This document shows, one piece after another, positions 1-7,102 of a stretch of DNA of 64,000 nt. The notes below the pieces were generated by a model. It was given only the letters and a program-made list of their open reading frames with translations. It did not search any database and had not been told where the DNA came from. The stretch spans positions 1-64,000 of the forward strand of contig CABUDK010000001.1 in the NCBI GenBank assembly GCA_902490315.1, written 5' to 3'. The position numbers were made by a program, and so were the translations under genes. Positions within the stretch are counted from its first letter, which is position 1, and each line of letters starts with the position of its first letter. The DNA is from an uncultured Porphyromonas sp. (GTDB lineage Bacteria > Bacteroidota > Bacteroidia > Bacteroidales > Porphyromonadaceae).

Positions 1-448
1 CGAAGCCGAATCCCGAAAGCAACACAGCGATTCGCCTTTATGCAACAGTCTCAAAAAAAGCCTGCCGCCTATGGCGACAAGCATAAAAAAGCCGCACTGT
101 GGATTAGAAAAACTCCGAAGAACATACATGTTTTGAGGATCTACCACCCTCTGAAGTCCACTGGAGCAACAAGTACTCACATACTCACGAGGAGCATGTC
201 GAGGCCGGTCATCAGGTAAGCAGAATGATCTCGGAATAGTCGATTAAATTTGAGGAGTTTCCGTATCGAGCAGTGCGGCTATGGGTCTGCGCTGTTTACA
301 TATATAATATATGAAGAACACGTCGCGAGGCACCTATCGGTGTCTTGCTACGACAAATATAAGGTAATATTCTGAACTATGCAAATCGCCGAGCCCACTG
401 CGGGTCGGGATCGGCTGCTGGATGGTGACTTGCTTGGTAAGATTTATA
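1..448. other. Left-edge region with no recognised gene
   Basis: No convincing coding frame, RNA gene or repeat copy is seen before the trxB promoter. A 65-codon minus-strand frame at 334-531 overlaps the trxB promoter and start and has no recognisable features, so I do not call it. The stretch is more AT-rich near 295-315 and 440-455. It could hold the 3' end or regulatory region of a gene outside the window. Confidence 0.4.
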
Positions 449-456
449 TATCTTTG
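449..456 (+). promoter_or_regulatory. -7 box of the trxB promoter
   Basis: TATCTTTG matches the Bacteroidota -7 consensus TAnnTTTG and lies 41 bp before the ATG chosen for trxB. TTG triplets at 430-432 and 434-436 are possible -33 elements, although both are closer than the usual 19-20 bp. An in-frame ATG at 422 would lie upstream of this box, which is the main reason for the later start. Confidence 0.6.
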
Positions 457-496
457 CGGTAAATACATTTCACCATCTAACGAATCTATTACTGAT

Positions 497-1444
497 ATGA
501 CACAAGATAAGACCATACGCTGCCTCATCATCGGGTCAGGACCTGCGGGCTACACCGCAGCTATCTACGCTTCACGCGCTAATCTATCGCCTGTCCTTTA
601 CCAGGGACTACAGCCTGGCGGACAGCTCACGACAACCACTGAGGTGGAGAACTTCCCCGGCTTCCCTGAGGGGATCACGGGTCCTCAGCTCCTCGAGCAG
701 ATGCGCCAGCAGGCGGAGCGCTTTGGCACAGACATTCGCTCAGGCGAGGTGACGCGCATAGATCTCTCGGAGCGTCCCTTCAAGGTAGAGATAGACGGCT
801 CTACGGAGTTGACGGCTCACTCTGTCATACTTGCTACGGGTGCTCGGGCTAAGTATCTGGGACTAGACGATGAGACGAAGTACGCTGGCATGGGCGTCTC
901 GGCATGCGCTACGTGTGACGGCTTCTTCTATCGCAAGAAGCGTGTCGCTGTCGTGGGCGGTGGCGACACGGCTTGCGAGGAGGCGCTCTACCTGGCAGGT
1001 CTCGCTGAGAAAGTCTACCTGATCGTGCGCAAGGATCATCTGCGCGCCTCGAAGGTGATGCAGGAGAGACTCTTCGCACGGGAGAATATAGAGGTGCTCT
1101 TCGAGCACAACACGGTCGGACTCTTTGGCGACAATGGCGTGGAGGGTGCTCACCTCGTATACAAGAAGGGAACGCCCGAGGAGGCTAAGCGTGATATAGC
1201 GATCGACGGCTTCTTCCTGGCTATCGGGCACAAGCCCAATACGGACTTCCTCGCAGGTCAGCTCGAGCTGGATGCAGCGGGCTACATCGTAACGCGAGAG
1301 GGGAGACCGCTCACCAGTGTGGAGGGCGTTTTTGCCGCTGGCGACGTGGCTGATCCACGCTATCGTCAGGCGATCACCTCTGCGGGTACTGGTTGCCGCG
1401 CTGCGCTCGAGGTGGAGAAGTATCTCCTCGAGAAGGGGCTGTAA
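497..1444 (+). CDS. trxB: Thioredoxin-disulfide reductase
   Basis: This FAD-dependent enzyme passes electrons from NADPH to thioredoxin in the cytoplasm. The 315-residue length is the family norm. An N-terminal FAD-binding GSGPAGYTAAIYA motif is followed by the redox-active CATC pair (Cys137 and Cys140). Next come a GGGDTACEEA NADPH-binding motif and a C-terminal GDVADPRYRQA FAD segment. The reading frame stays open back to an ATG at 422, but that adds 25 residues without similarity and starts upstream of the -7 box, so I chose the ATG at 497. It stands alone or leads into the SIMPL gene 57 bp downstream. The family is well known and the call is secure. Confidence 0.97.
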   Translation: MTQDKTIRCLIIGSGPAGYTAAIYASRANLSPVLYQGLQPGGQLTTTTEVENFPGFPEGITGPQLLEQMRQQAERFGTDIRSGEVTRIDLSERPFKVEIDGSTELTAHSVILATGARAKYLGLDDETKYAGMGVSACATCDGFFYRKKRVAVVGGGDTACEEALYLAGLAEKVYLIVRKDHLRASKVMQERLFARENIEVLFEHNTVGLFGDNGVEGAHLVYKKGTPEEAKRDIAIDGFFLAIGHKPNTDFLAGQLELDAAGYIVTREGRPLTSVEGVFAAGDVADPRYRQAITSAGTGCRAALEVEKYLLEKGL

Positions 1445-1501
1445 TGCTGCGCTAGCGGTGTGCTTCGCTTCGTCTGCAGAAATCATTTAATCTAAATAGG
1501 T

Positions 1502-2242
1502 ATGGATATGAACAAGCAGTGGACCTTTTGGGCTGCCTTGGTACTGGCGGTGGCCTTTGTACTAGGCATTTGGATCGCAGGGTCGACCTATCTATCGGTG
1601 CGTAAGCAGCGTATCGTCTCGGTCACGGGCAATGCGGAGCAAGACTTCGATAGTGATCTGATTGTGTGGAGCGCTTCCTTCCGTGTGCAGCGTGCTACGC
1701 TGAGCGACGCTTATGCAGAGATCGAGCGCGAGCGCACGGTGGTGCAGGAGTACCTCCAGCAGGCGGGTCTCAAGGCTGACGGCTACTCCTTCGGGAGCCT
1801 AGATGTGACGCAGAACTACAGCAGTGGCTACGATACGCATGGCAACTATCAGCAGGTGCCTAACGGCTACGTTCTCACACAGACTGTGACCGTGACCAGC
1901 GGAGACCTAGATGGTGTCGAGGAGCTGTCGAAGAGTATCTCCTCGCTGATCTCTCAGGGGGTCGAGATAACGAGCCAAGCGCCTGCTTACTACTACACGA
2001 GCCTGGACGACCTCAAGCATCAGATGCTCCGCCAAGCCTCCGAGGACGCACTAGATCGTGCCGAGGAGATCGCCTCGGGAAGCCGTGGCAAGGTGGGTAA
2101 GCTGCAGAATGCCTCGATGGGCGTCTTCCAAATCGTCGGCAAGAACGCTGGCGAAGACTACTCGTGGGGTGGCGCGTTCAACACCTCCTCACGTCACAAG
2201 ACGATCTCCGTCACCGTCCGCGCTACCTACGCTCTCCGCTAG
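1502..2242 (+). CDS. SIMPL-domain (DUF541) envelope protein
   Basis: A 246-residue protein with an N-terminal membrane anchor or uncleaved signal (residues ~7-30), followed by a SIMPL/DUF541 domain. The VSVTGNAEQDFDSDLIVWSASF segment is typical, with repeated beta-alpha elements and a late TISVTVRATYAL strand. SIMPL proteins are periplasmic or envelope proteins of poorly defined role, linked in some bacteria to oxidative stress. It lies 57 bp after trxB and could share its transcript. A perfect inverted repeat follows it at 2255-2364. The function remains open. Confidence 0.85.
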   Translation: MDMNKQWTFWAALVLAVAFVLGIWIAGSTYLSVRKQRIVSVTGNAEQDFDSDLIVWSASFRVQRATLSDAYAEIERERTVVQEYLQQAGLKADGYSFGSLDVTQNYSSGYDTHGNYQQVPNGYVLTQTVTVTSGDLDGVEELSKSISSLISQGVEITSQAPAYYYTSLDDLKHQMLRQASEDALDRAEEIASGSRGKVGKLQNASMGVFQIVGKNAGEDYSWGGAFNTSSRHKTISVTVRATYALR

Positions 2243-2254
2243 AGTACAGACGAA

Positions 2255-2364
2255 TAACGATTTTGTAGGGACGCACGGTCTGTGCGTCCGTTGTATCAAA
2301 TGTTACAGCGTCATGTTTTTAACGGGGACGGACGCACAGACCGTGCGTCCCTACAAAATCGTTA
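2255..2364. repeat. Palindromic repeat, GTAGGGACGCAC family, copy A
   Basis: Two perfect 36-bp inverted arms (2255-2290 and 2329-2364) flank a 38-bp spacer. The arms contain GTAGGGACGCACGGTC. The spacer, ending TTTAACGGGG, is also conserved in copy B near 56.0 kb, so the repeat is a defined unit and not a chance hairpin. Transcribed, it would form a very stable stem and could end the trxB-SIMPL transcript. It sits 13 bp after the SIMPL stop codon. Confidence 0.9.
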
Positions 2365-2426
2365 CCCGTCAAAATCGCCCTGCGTTCGGAGTATCGCTAT
2401 CACTACCATTTGTACCAAATAATCAG

Positions 2427-2434
2427 TACCTTTG
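2427..2434 (+). promoter_or_regulatory. -7 box of the dCMP deaminase promoter
   Basis: TACCTTTG is a perfect TAnnTTTG box lying 33 bp before the start codon. No TTG at the ideal spacing is seen upstream. Confidence 0.6.
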
Positions 2435-2467
2435 TGGCGGTTTACGCTATGAGTAAATCACTACACG

Positions 2468-2953
2468 ATGACAATCACACCGACTACCCCCTCTGCTTCT
2501 GACTCAAAGCAGACGATCTTGGATCGCCGTTATCTGCGCATGGCTCGTATATGGGCTGAGAACTCTTACTGTCGACGTCGACAAGTAGGAGCCTTGATCG
2601 TACACAATCAGATGATTATCTCAGACGGATACAACGGTACGCCCTCGGGATTTGAAAATGTCTGCGAAGATGACGAAGGGATTACCAAGCCTTACGTCCT
2701 CCACGCTGAGGCCAATGCGATTACCAAGGTGGCGGCATCGGGCAATAACTGCACGGGTGCGACCATTTACATTACCGCTTCTCCCTGCCTAGAGTGTGCT
2801 AAGCTGATCATCCAGAGTCGCATACGACGTGTCGTGTATGGTGAGCAGTACCGACTCACCGATGGTGTCGAGCTACTCGAGCGTGCTGGCATTGAGGTAG
2901 TCTACATACCGCTGGACGAGATCTCAACTACTGTCGACTCCTCGACCCATTAG
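2468..2953 (+). CDS. dCMP deaminase family protein (ComEB-like)
   Basis: A 161-residue zinc-dependent cytidine/deoxycytidylate deaminase. The HAE zinc and proton-shuttle motif (His79, Glu81) and the PCxxC zinc ligands (Cys107, Cys110) are both present. The NGTPSGF loop is typical of dCMP deaminases. It probably converts dCMP to dUMP for thymidylate synthesis. The first 16 residues are a non-conserved polar extension. The gene is followed after 33 bp by the S41 protease and 5-FCL genes, likely in one transcript, and 5-FCL also supports folate and thymidylate metabolism. Confidence 0.9.
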   Translation: MTITPTTPSASDSKQTILDRRYLRMARIWAENSYCRRRQVGALIVHNQMIISDGYNGTPSGFENVCEDDEGITKPYVLHAEANAITKVAASGNNCTGATIYITASPCLECAKLIIQSRIRRVVYGEQYRLTDGVELLERAGIEVVYIPLDEISTTVDSSTH

Positions 2954-2986
2954 TATATGTACCTATCTAGATATTGAGAAGAACAA

Positions 2987-4588
2987 ATGGTAGATATGCG
3001 TCGTCAGTATAAATATTTAATCTGTTTCCTAGTGGGGGCGCTCATTGGTGCAGGTGCTTTTTGGCTATTCTCGCGCTATCGGGGGATCACGCACGCAGAT
3101 AAGTTTGACCAGGTACTGCAGCTAGTCGATAAGTATTATGTAGACTCTGTCGATATCGAGCAGCTACGTACGGACATACTCCCTTATATGCTTGGGTCGC
3201 TTGATCCGCACTCTACTTATATACCACCGTTAGAGTCGGAGATGGAGGAGCAGAGACTGGAGGGACAGTTTGAGGGAATAGGGATCATCTACAACATCAT
3301 CACCGACACGATCGTCGTCGACCAAGTGTTCGCTGGAGGTCCCTCTGAGACCGCCGGTCTAGAGCCTGGTGATCGTATCTTAACCTGCGATGGCAAGAGC
3401 CTCCTCGGTGAGCGCAACAACCAAGACACCATCACCTCAGCACTCAGAGGTCCGAAGGGATCGGTCGCACATCTATCGATACTACGTCGCCATACACGAC
3501 GAAATGTGAGTGTCGTGCGTGGTCCTGTGCCGATTAGAAGCATAGATGTGAGCTATATGCTTACGCCGACCATTGGACTGATGCAGATCACCACCTGGGC
3601 GCGTACTACTTATGACGAGTTCATTCAGCACTGGGGTGAGTTGCAGCGATCTGGAGCCAAAGCTCTAATCCTCGATCTGAGAGACAATACGGGGGGCTAC
3701 ATGGATGCAGCTGTTGCTGTTGCCAATGAGTTCCTTAGCAAGGATCAATTGATCGTCTATACGGAGGGTCGCACGATGCCTCGTGAAGATGTGGTCGCCA
3801 ACGGCGAGGGCATGCTGCAGAAGTTGCCTCTAGTAGTGCTGGTCAATGAGAACAGTGCCTCGTCCTCTGAGATCTTTTCGGGGGCTATGCAAGACCACGA
3901 CCGGGCGATGATCGTAGGACGACAGACCTATGGCAAGGGTTTGGTTCAGCAGCCCTTTACCTTCCCAGATCACTCTAGCGTACGTCTCACGGTGGCTCGC
4001 TACTATACGCCATCGGGTCGCAACATACAGCGCCCCTATGAGCAGGGGAGTCTCTCCTCGATCGAGGAGAGTCTTATGAGCGTCTCTGGCATCAAGCCCG
4101 TAGGCGACTATGCCGATACGCTCTCACTGACTAAGCAAAAGCAGCGGGAGTATCATAGCGATAAGGGGCGTCTCCTCTTCAGCGGTTATGGCATCATGCC
4201 CGATATCTTCGTACCGCAAGACACAGCGATGATCAATGCTTATGCAGCACGTCTGATCATGTCTGGGGCGATGCAGGAGTTTGCCTTTTACTTTGTCGAC
4301 TTAAATAGAGAGAACCTCCGTGAGATTAGCTCAGTCCGGGAGTTGCTAGCTTTGCTTGCTCAGGAGAAGTCTCTAATCAACGATCTAGCCGCATACGCTG
4401 CTGACCAAGGCATAGCCCAGCGGCCACTGATGCTACGCCAAGCCACGCAGCGCTTGCAGCTACAGATGCATGCCTTGATAGCTAATCATCTCTTCGGTGC
4501 TACGGGCTTCTATCAGGTGATAACCCAAGGCGATCCGATGATCAGCAGCGCAGAGCAATATCTACAGGAAAATTATCACACACGATGA
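2987..4588 (+). CDS. S41 family C-terminal processing peptidase
   Basis: A 533-residue Ctp/Prc-type serine protease of the cell envelope. An N-terminal hydrophobic anchor (residues ~9-28) is followed by a PDZ domain (GIGIIYNIITDTIVV to about residue 180). The tail-specific protease domain comes next. The Ser/Lys dyad lies in SASSSE and YGKG. Counting from the ATG at 2987 the catalytic residues are Ser292 and Lys317, 25 apart as in E. coli Prc. Such proteases degrade or trim exported proteins at their C-termini. A second ATG lies three codons in. Its stop overlaps the 5-FCL start in an ATGA arrangement, so the two are translationally coupled. Confidence 0.94.
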   Translation: MVDMRRQYKYLICFLVGALIGAGAFWLFSRYRGITHADKFDQVLQLVDKYYVDSVDIEQLRTDILPYMLGSLDPHSTYIPPLESEMEEQRLEGQFEGIGIIYNIITDTIVVDQVFAGGPSETAGLEPGDRILTCDGKSLLGERNNQDTITSALRGPKGSVAHLSILRRHTRRNVSVVRGPVPIRSIDVSYMLTPTIGLMQITTWARTTYDEFIQHWGELQRSGAKALILDLRDNTGGYMDAAVAVANEFLSKDQLIVYTEGRTMPREDVVANGEGMLQKLPLVVLVNENSASSSEIFSGAMQDHDRAMIVGRQTYGKGLVQQPFTFPDHSSVRLTVARYYTPSGRNIQRPYEQGSLSSIEESLMSVSGIKPVGDYADTLSLTKQKQREYHSDKGRLLFSGYGIMPDIFVPQDTAMINAYAARLIMSGAMQEFAFYFVDLNRENLREISSVRELLALLAQEKSLINDLAAYAADQGIAQRPLMLRQATQRLQLQMHALIANHLFGATGFYQVITQGDPMISSAEQYLQENYHTR

Positions 4589-5172
4589 TGAGTTGTGACA
4601 AAGTGAGAGAGGAGAAAAAAGCATTACGCCGTGCCATCCGTGCTAAGATGCGGAGTGAATGGACCGAGGAGTACCGACAGGCGGTCTCGGAGCGTGTCTG
4701 TCGGCAGATAGAGACGTTTCTACCCTTCGTGCGTAGTCATTGCGTAGCACTATACTGCGCCCTGCCCGACGAGGTAGACCTGACTGCTATCTTAGAGCGC
4801 TACCAGAGCGACAAGAGACTCCTCATCCCCCGCGTGGAGGGTGACGATATCAACTTCTACACCTATCAGCCCGAGTCGCTCATTACCAGCGAGGACTACA
4901 AGATCCTTGAGCCGACAGCAGCTACTGAGGAGGCGATAGATCCAGCAGAGATAGAGCTTATCTTGGTGCCGGGGGTCGCATTCGACCTGCATGGTGGACG
5001 TATGGGTCGTGGCAAGGGTTACTACGATCGCTTCTTCGCACGCTGTCCCCATGCCCTTCGAGCAGCGGTCACCTCCTCGCTACAGATCGTCGAGCAGATC
5101 CCGCTAGAGCCGTGGGACGAGGCGATGCACTATATCATATCAGATGGTCAGACCTACGAGGTACGCGACTAA
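4585..5172 (+). CDS. 5-formyltetrahydrofolate cyclo-ligase
   Basis: A 195-residue enzyme that uses ATP to convert 5-formyl-THF to 5,10-methenyl-THF in the cytoplasm. The signature GGRMGRGKGYYDRF spans residues 137-150, and the upstream LVPGVAFD segment is also conserved. A basic N-terminus (KKALRRAIRAKM) supplies the nucleotide-binding part. Two consecutive ATGs (4585 and 4588) are possible starts. The first overlaps the S41 peptidase stop by 4 bp. It closes the transcript ahead of a double hairpin terminator region. Confidence 0.93.
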   Translation: MMSCDKVREEKKALRRAIRAKMRSEWTEEYRQAVSERVCRQIETFLPFVRSHCVALYCALPDEVDLTAILERYQSDKRLLIPRVEGDDINFYTYQPESLITSEDYKILEPTAATEEAIDPAEIELILVPGVAFDLHGGRMGRGKGYYDRFFARCPHALRAAVTSSLQIVEQIPLEPWDEAMHYIISDGQTYEVRD

Positions 5173-5202
5173 CGAAGTCACACGACTCGACAGACTCTGA
5201 AC

Positions 5203-5294
5203 AAAAAAGCTCCCCCCATCACAGTACATCGACTGCGATGGGGGGAGCGCTTATTTATTGGTGTAGGCTATCGCTTCGTGGCGATAGCCTTTTC
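5203..5294. terminator. Two-hairpin terminator between convergent genes
   Basis: Hairpin 1 has a perfect 12-bp stem (5209-5220 with 5237-5248) and an A-run at its left edge, so it reads as an intrinsic terminator on the minus strand for megL. Hairpin 2 (5265-5274 with 5281-5290) is a perfect 10-bp stem followed by TTTT on the plus strand and can end the 5-FCL transcript. Confidence 0.85.
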
Positions 5295-5304
5295 TAGCTT
5301 ATTA

Positions 5305-6507
5305 TTATAGGAGTGCGTCTAGACCACACTTAAGGTCTGCGATGATGTCCTCGACATTCTCTAGACCGATAGAGAGACGTACCATACCCTCACCAATGTC
5401 AGAAGCAGCACGCTCCTCAGGTGTGTAGGGCGAGTGAGTCATGCTAGCTGGGTGCTCGATAAGCGTCTCAGCATCACCAAGGCTCACGCAGAGTGTAGCT
5501 AGGTGGAGGCTATTCATCAGCTTGCGACCAGCCTCTAGACCACCCTTGAGCTCGAAGGCGATCATAGCACCTGGTAGGCGCATCTGCTTCTGAGCTAGCT
5601 CATACTGTGGGAAGCTCTTGAGACCTGGGTAAGCGATCGAGGCGATAGCGGGGTGCTGCTCGAGGAACTCAGCGACACGCTGTGCATTAGCGCAGTGACG
5701 CTCCATACGTATCTCCAAAGTCTTGATACCACGAGCGATCAGGTATGCTTCGAACGGGCCTAGGACTGATCCCGTCATATCCTTTACAGCAAAGAGACGC
5801 ACCTGGTCGATATATTCCTTGCGACCGACGACAAATCCGGCGATCACATCACCGTGACCATTCAGATACTTCGTAGCTGAGTGTACTACGACATCAGCAC
5901 CGAGGTCTAGAGGACGCGTGATAAAAGGCGTGCAGTAAGTATTGTCCACCATCAGCACAGTACCCTCCTGGCTGTGAGCTATCTTGGCAGCGCCTTCGAT
6001 ATCTGTCAGGTACATGTTAGGGTTGGCCGGGGTCTCGATGTAGACCAGCTTCGTATTGGGGCGCATAGCAGCCTTGATCTCATCAAGATTGCGCGCATCG
6101 ACGAAGGTCACCTCCACACCAAAGCGTGAGAGCCCGTGCTCGAGGAATGAGTAAGTGCAGCCGTAGAGCGTCTTACCTGCGACGATGTGGTCACCAGCCT
6201 GCACCAAGGGGTAGATAGCCGAGGTGATCGCACCAATGCCTGAAGAGGCGCTGACGCAAGCCTCACCACCCTCTAGAGAGGCAACCTTCTGCTCAGCAGC
6301 TGTGCAAGTAGGATTCCCCAGACGAGTGTAGATGTACCCGTCCTCCTCAAGGGCAAAGCGTCTGCCACCCTGCTCCGCAGAGTCAAAAACAAAAGTAGAG
6401 GTCTGATAAATAGGTGTAGCCAGCGTACCGTGCTGATTGCGCTCGCTACCAGCATGGATGGCACGCGTAGCGAAGCCCATCTGCTGTAGTTCTTTTGGAT
6501 CAATCAT
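5305..6507 (-). CDS. megL: Methionine gamma-lyase (Cys/Met PLP enzyme)
   Basis: A 400-residue PLP-dependent enzyme of the Cys/Met metabolism family. The PLP lysine is Lys213 in [11 protein letters not shown]. Tyr115 and Cys117 in LYGCTY match the active-site Cys that separates methionine gamma-lyases from cystathionine enzymes. It splits methionine into methanethiol, ammonia and 2-oxobutyrate. In the relative P. gingivalis this reaction makes volatile sulphur compounds. The gene is monocistronic, with its own terminator and a divergent repeat-filled upstream region. Cystathionine gamma-lyase activity is the main alternative and is less likely because of Cys117. Confidence 0.92.
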   Translation of the reverse strand: MIDPKELQQMGFATRAIHAGSERNQHGTLATPIYQTSTFVFDSAEQGGRRFALEEDGYIYTRLGNPTCTAAEQKVASLEGGEACVSASSGIGAITSAIYPLVQAGDHIVAGKTLYGCTYSFLEHGLSRFGVEVTFVDARNLDEIKAAMRPNTKLVYIETPANPNMYLTDIEGAAKIAHSQEGTVLMVDNTYCTPFITRPLDLGADVVVHSATKYLNGHGDVIAGFVVGRKEYIDQVRLFAVKDMTGSVLGPFEAYLIARGIKTLEIRMERHCANAQRVAEFLEQHPAIASIAYPGLKSFPQYELAQKQMRLPGAMIAFELKGGLEAGRKLMNSLHLATLCVSLGDAETLIEHPASMTHSPYTPEERAASDIGEGMVRLSIGLENVEDIIADLKCGLDALL

Positions 6508-6539
6508 TATGCTTTATCTAAAGATTCGATTATTCGGTA

Positions 6540-6547
6540 CGAAGGTA
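6540..6547 (-). promoter_or_regulatory. Possible -7 box for megL
   Basis: On the minus strand this reads TACCTTCG, one mismatch from TAnnTTTG, about 33 bp before the megL start codon. Support comes only from position and partial match. Confidence 0.4.
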
Positions 6548-6685
6548 CGAAAAAATAGCGCTCACGACTAGATATAAGGGCTCGAAGGAGAAAGAAAGAT
6601 AGCATAACGATCAGCGGGTTGTTCGTCATTCCAGCCCCACTGTTCATCCGACTTCACTTCGAGCGTCTCCGATCTCGTCAACTGC

Positions 6686-6877
6686 CAATTCCTCCGAAGC
6701 TATTCCTGAATAGCTCGCTGAAAAATAAAAAATCTCCAGTGAGCTATGGGAAAATACTTCGGAAGAATCAAATGATACTTCGGAAGAATCAACTGATAAG
6801 TCCGAAGAATTTTTTCGTTCCTCCAGGGAAATCGCAAATTTCCTCCGAAGAATTTCCCGATTTCTTCCGTGAGATTA
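6686..6877. repeat. TTCGGAAGAATC palindromic repeat, copy 1
   Basis: An imperfect palindrome of about 190 bp in the megL/LRR divergent intergenic region. Its centre holds 21-bp tandem units (6755-6775 and 6776-6796, both containing ACTTCGGAAGAATCAA) and ends in an inverted half unit, TAAGTCCGAAGAA. It shares the AATAGCTCGCTG block with copies 2 and 4. An open frame crosses it (6619-6963) but is a by-product of the repeat. This copy is the most diverged at its flanks. Confidence 0.85.
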
Positions 6878-7005
6878 CTGATTTATTCGGTAGCAACTGT
6901 TCATCTAAGCGATTAGAAGTCTCTCGATCCTGCTATAGAAGCCGAGAGTTTAGAAAGTCCTAATAGAACTTCCGAGTAGATTATTGTCGTACCAATATAT
7001 TGCTA

Positions 7006-7036
7006 TTGTGTACTAAATAAATAATTACTACCTTTG
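7006..7036 (+). promoter_or_regulatory. Promoter of the LRR gene pair
   Basis: TTG at 7006-7008 is followed, 20 bp on, by TACCTTTG at 7029-7036. This is the exact Bacteroidota arrangement and lies 66 bp before the start codon. Confidence 0.75.
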
Positions 7037-7102
7037 CCGCAACAAGTACGATAGTGTACGTGTTGAGAAACAAATAGTCCTAATCAAAACAAACTCAAAA
7101 CA

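Noticed and set aside
863..1486. 207-codon minus-strand frame opposite trxB
   Set aside because: It is the shadow of a confident gene. Other long antisense frames, such as those opposite nqrF and the DPP IV gene, are explained in the same way.
6686..6877. Possible CRISPR-like array in the 21-bp units
   Set aside because: The units are directly adjacent with no unique spacers, there are only two to four of them, and no cas genes are nearby.
6619..6963. 114-codon open frame upstream of the LRR genes
   Set aside because: It runs through palindromic repeat copy 1. Its Lys/Ser/Asn-rich product comes from the repeat units and has no family resemblance or promoter.
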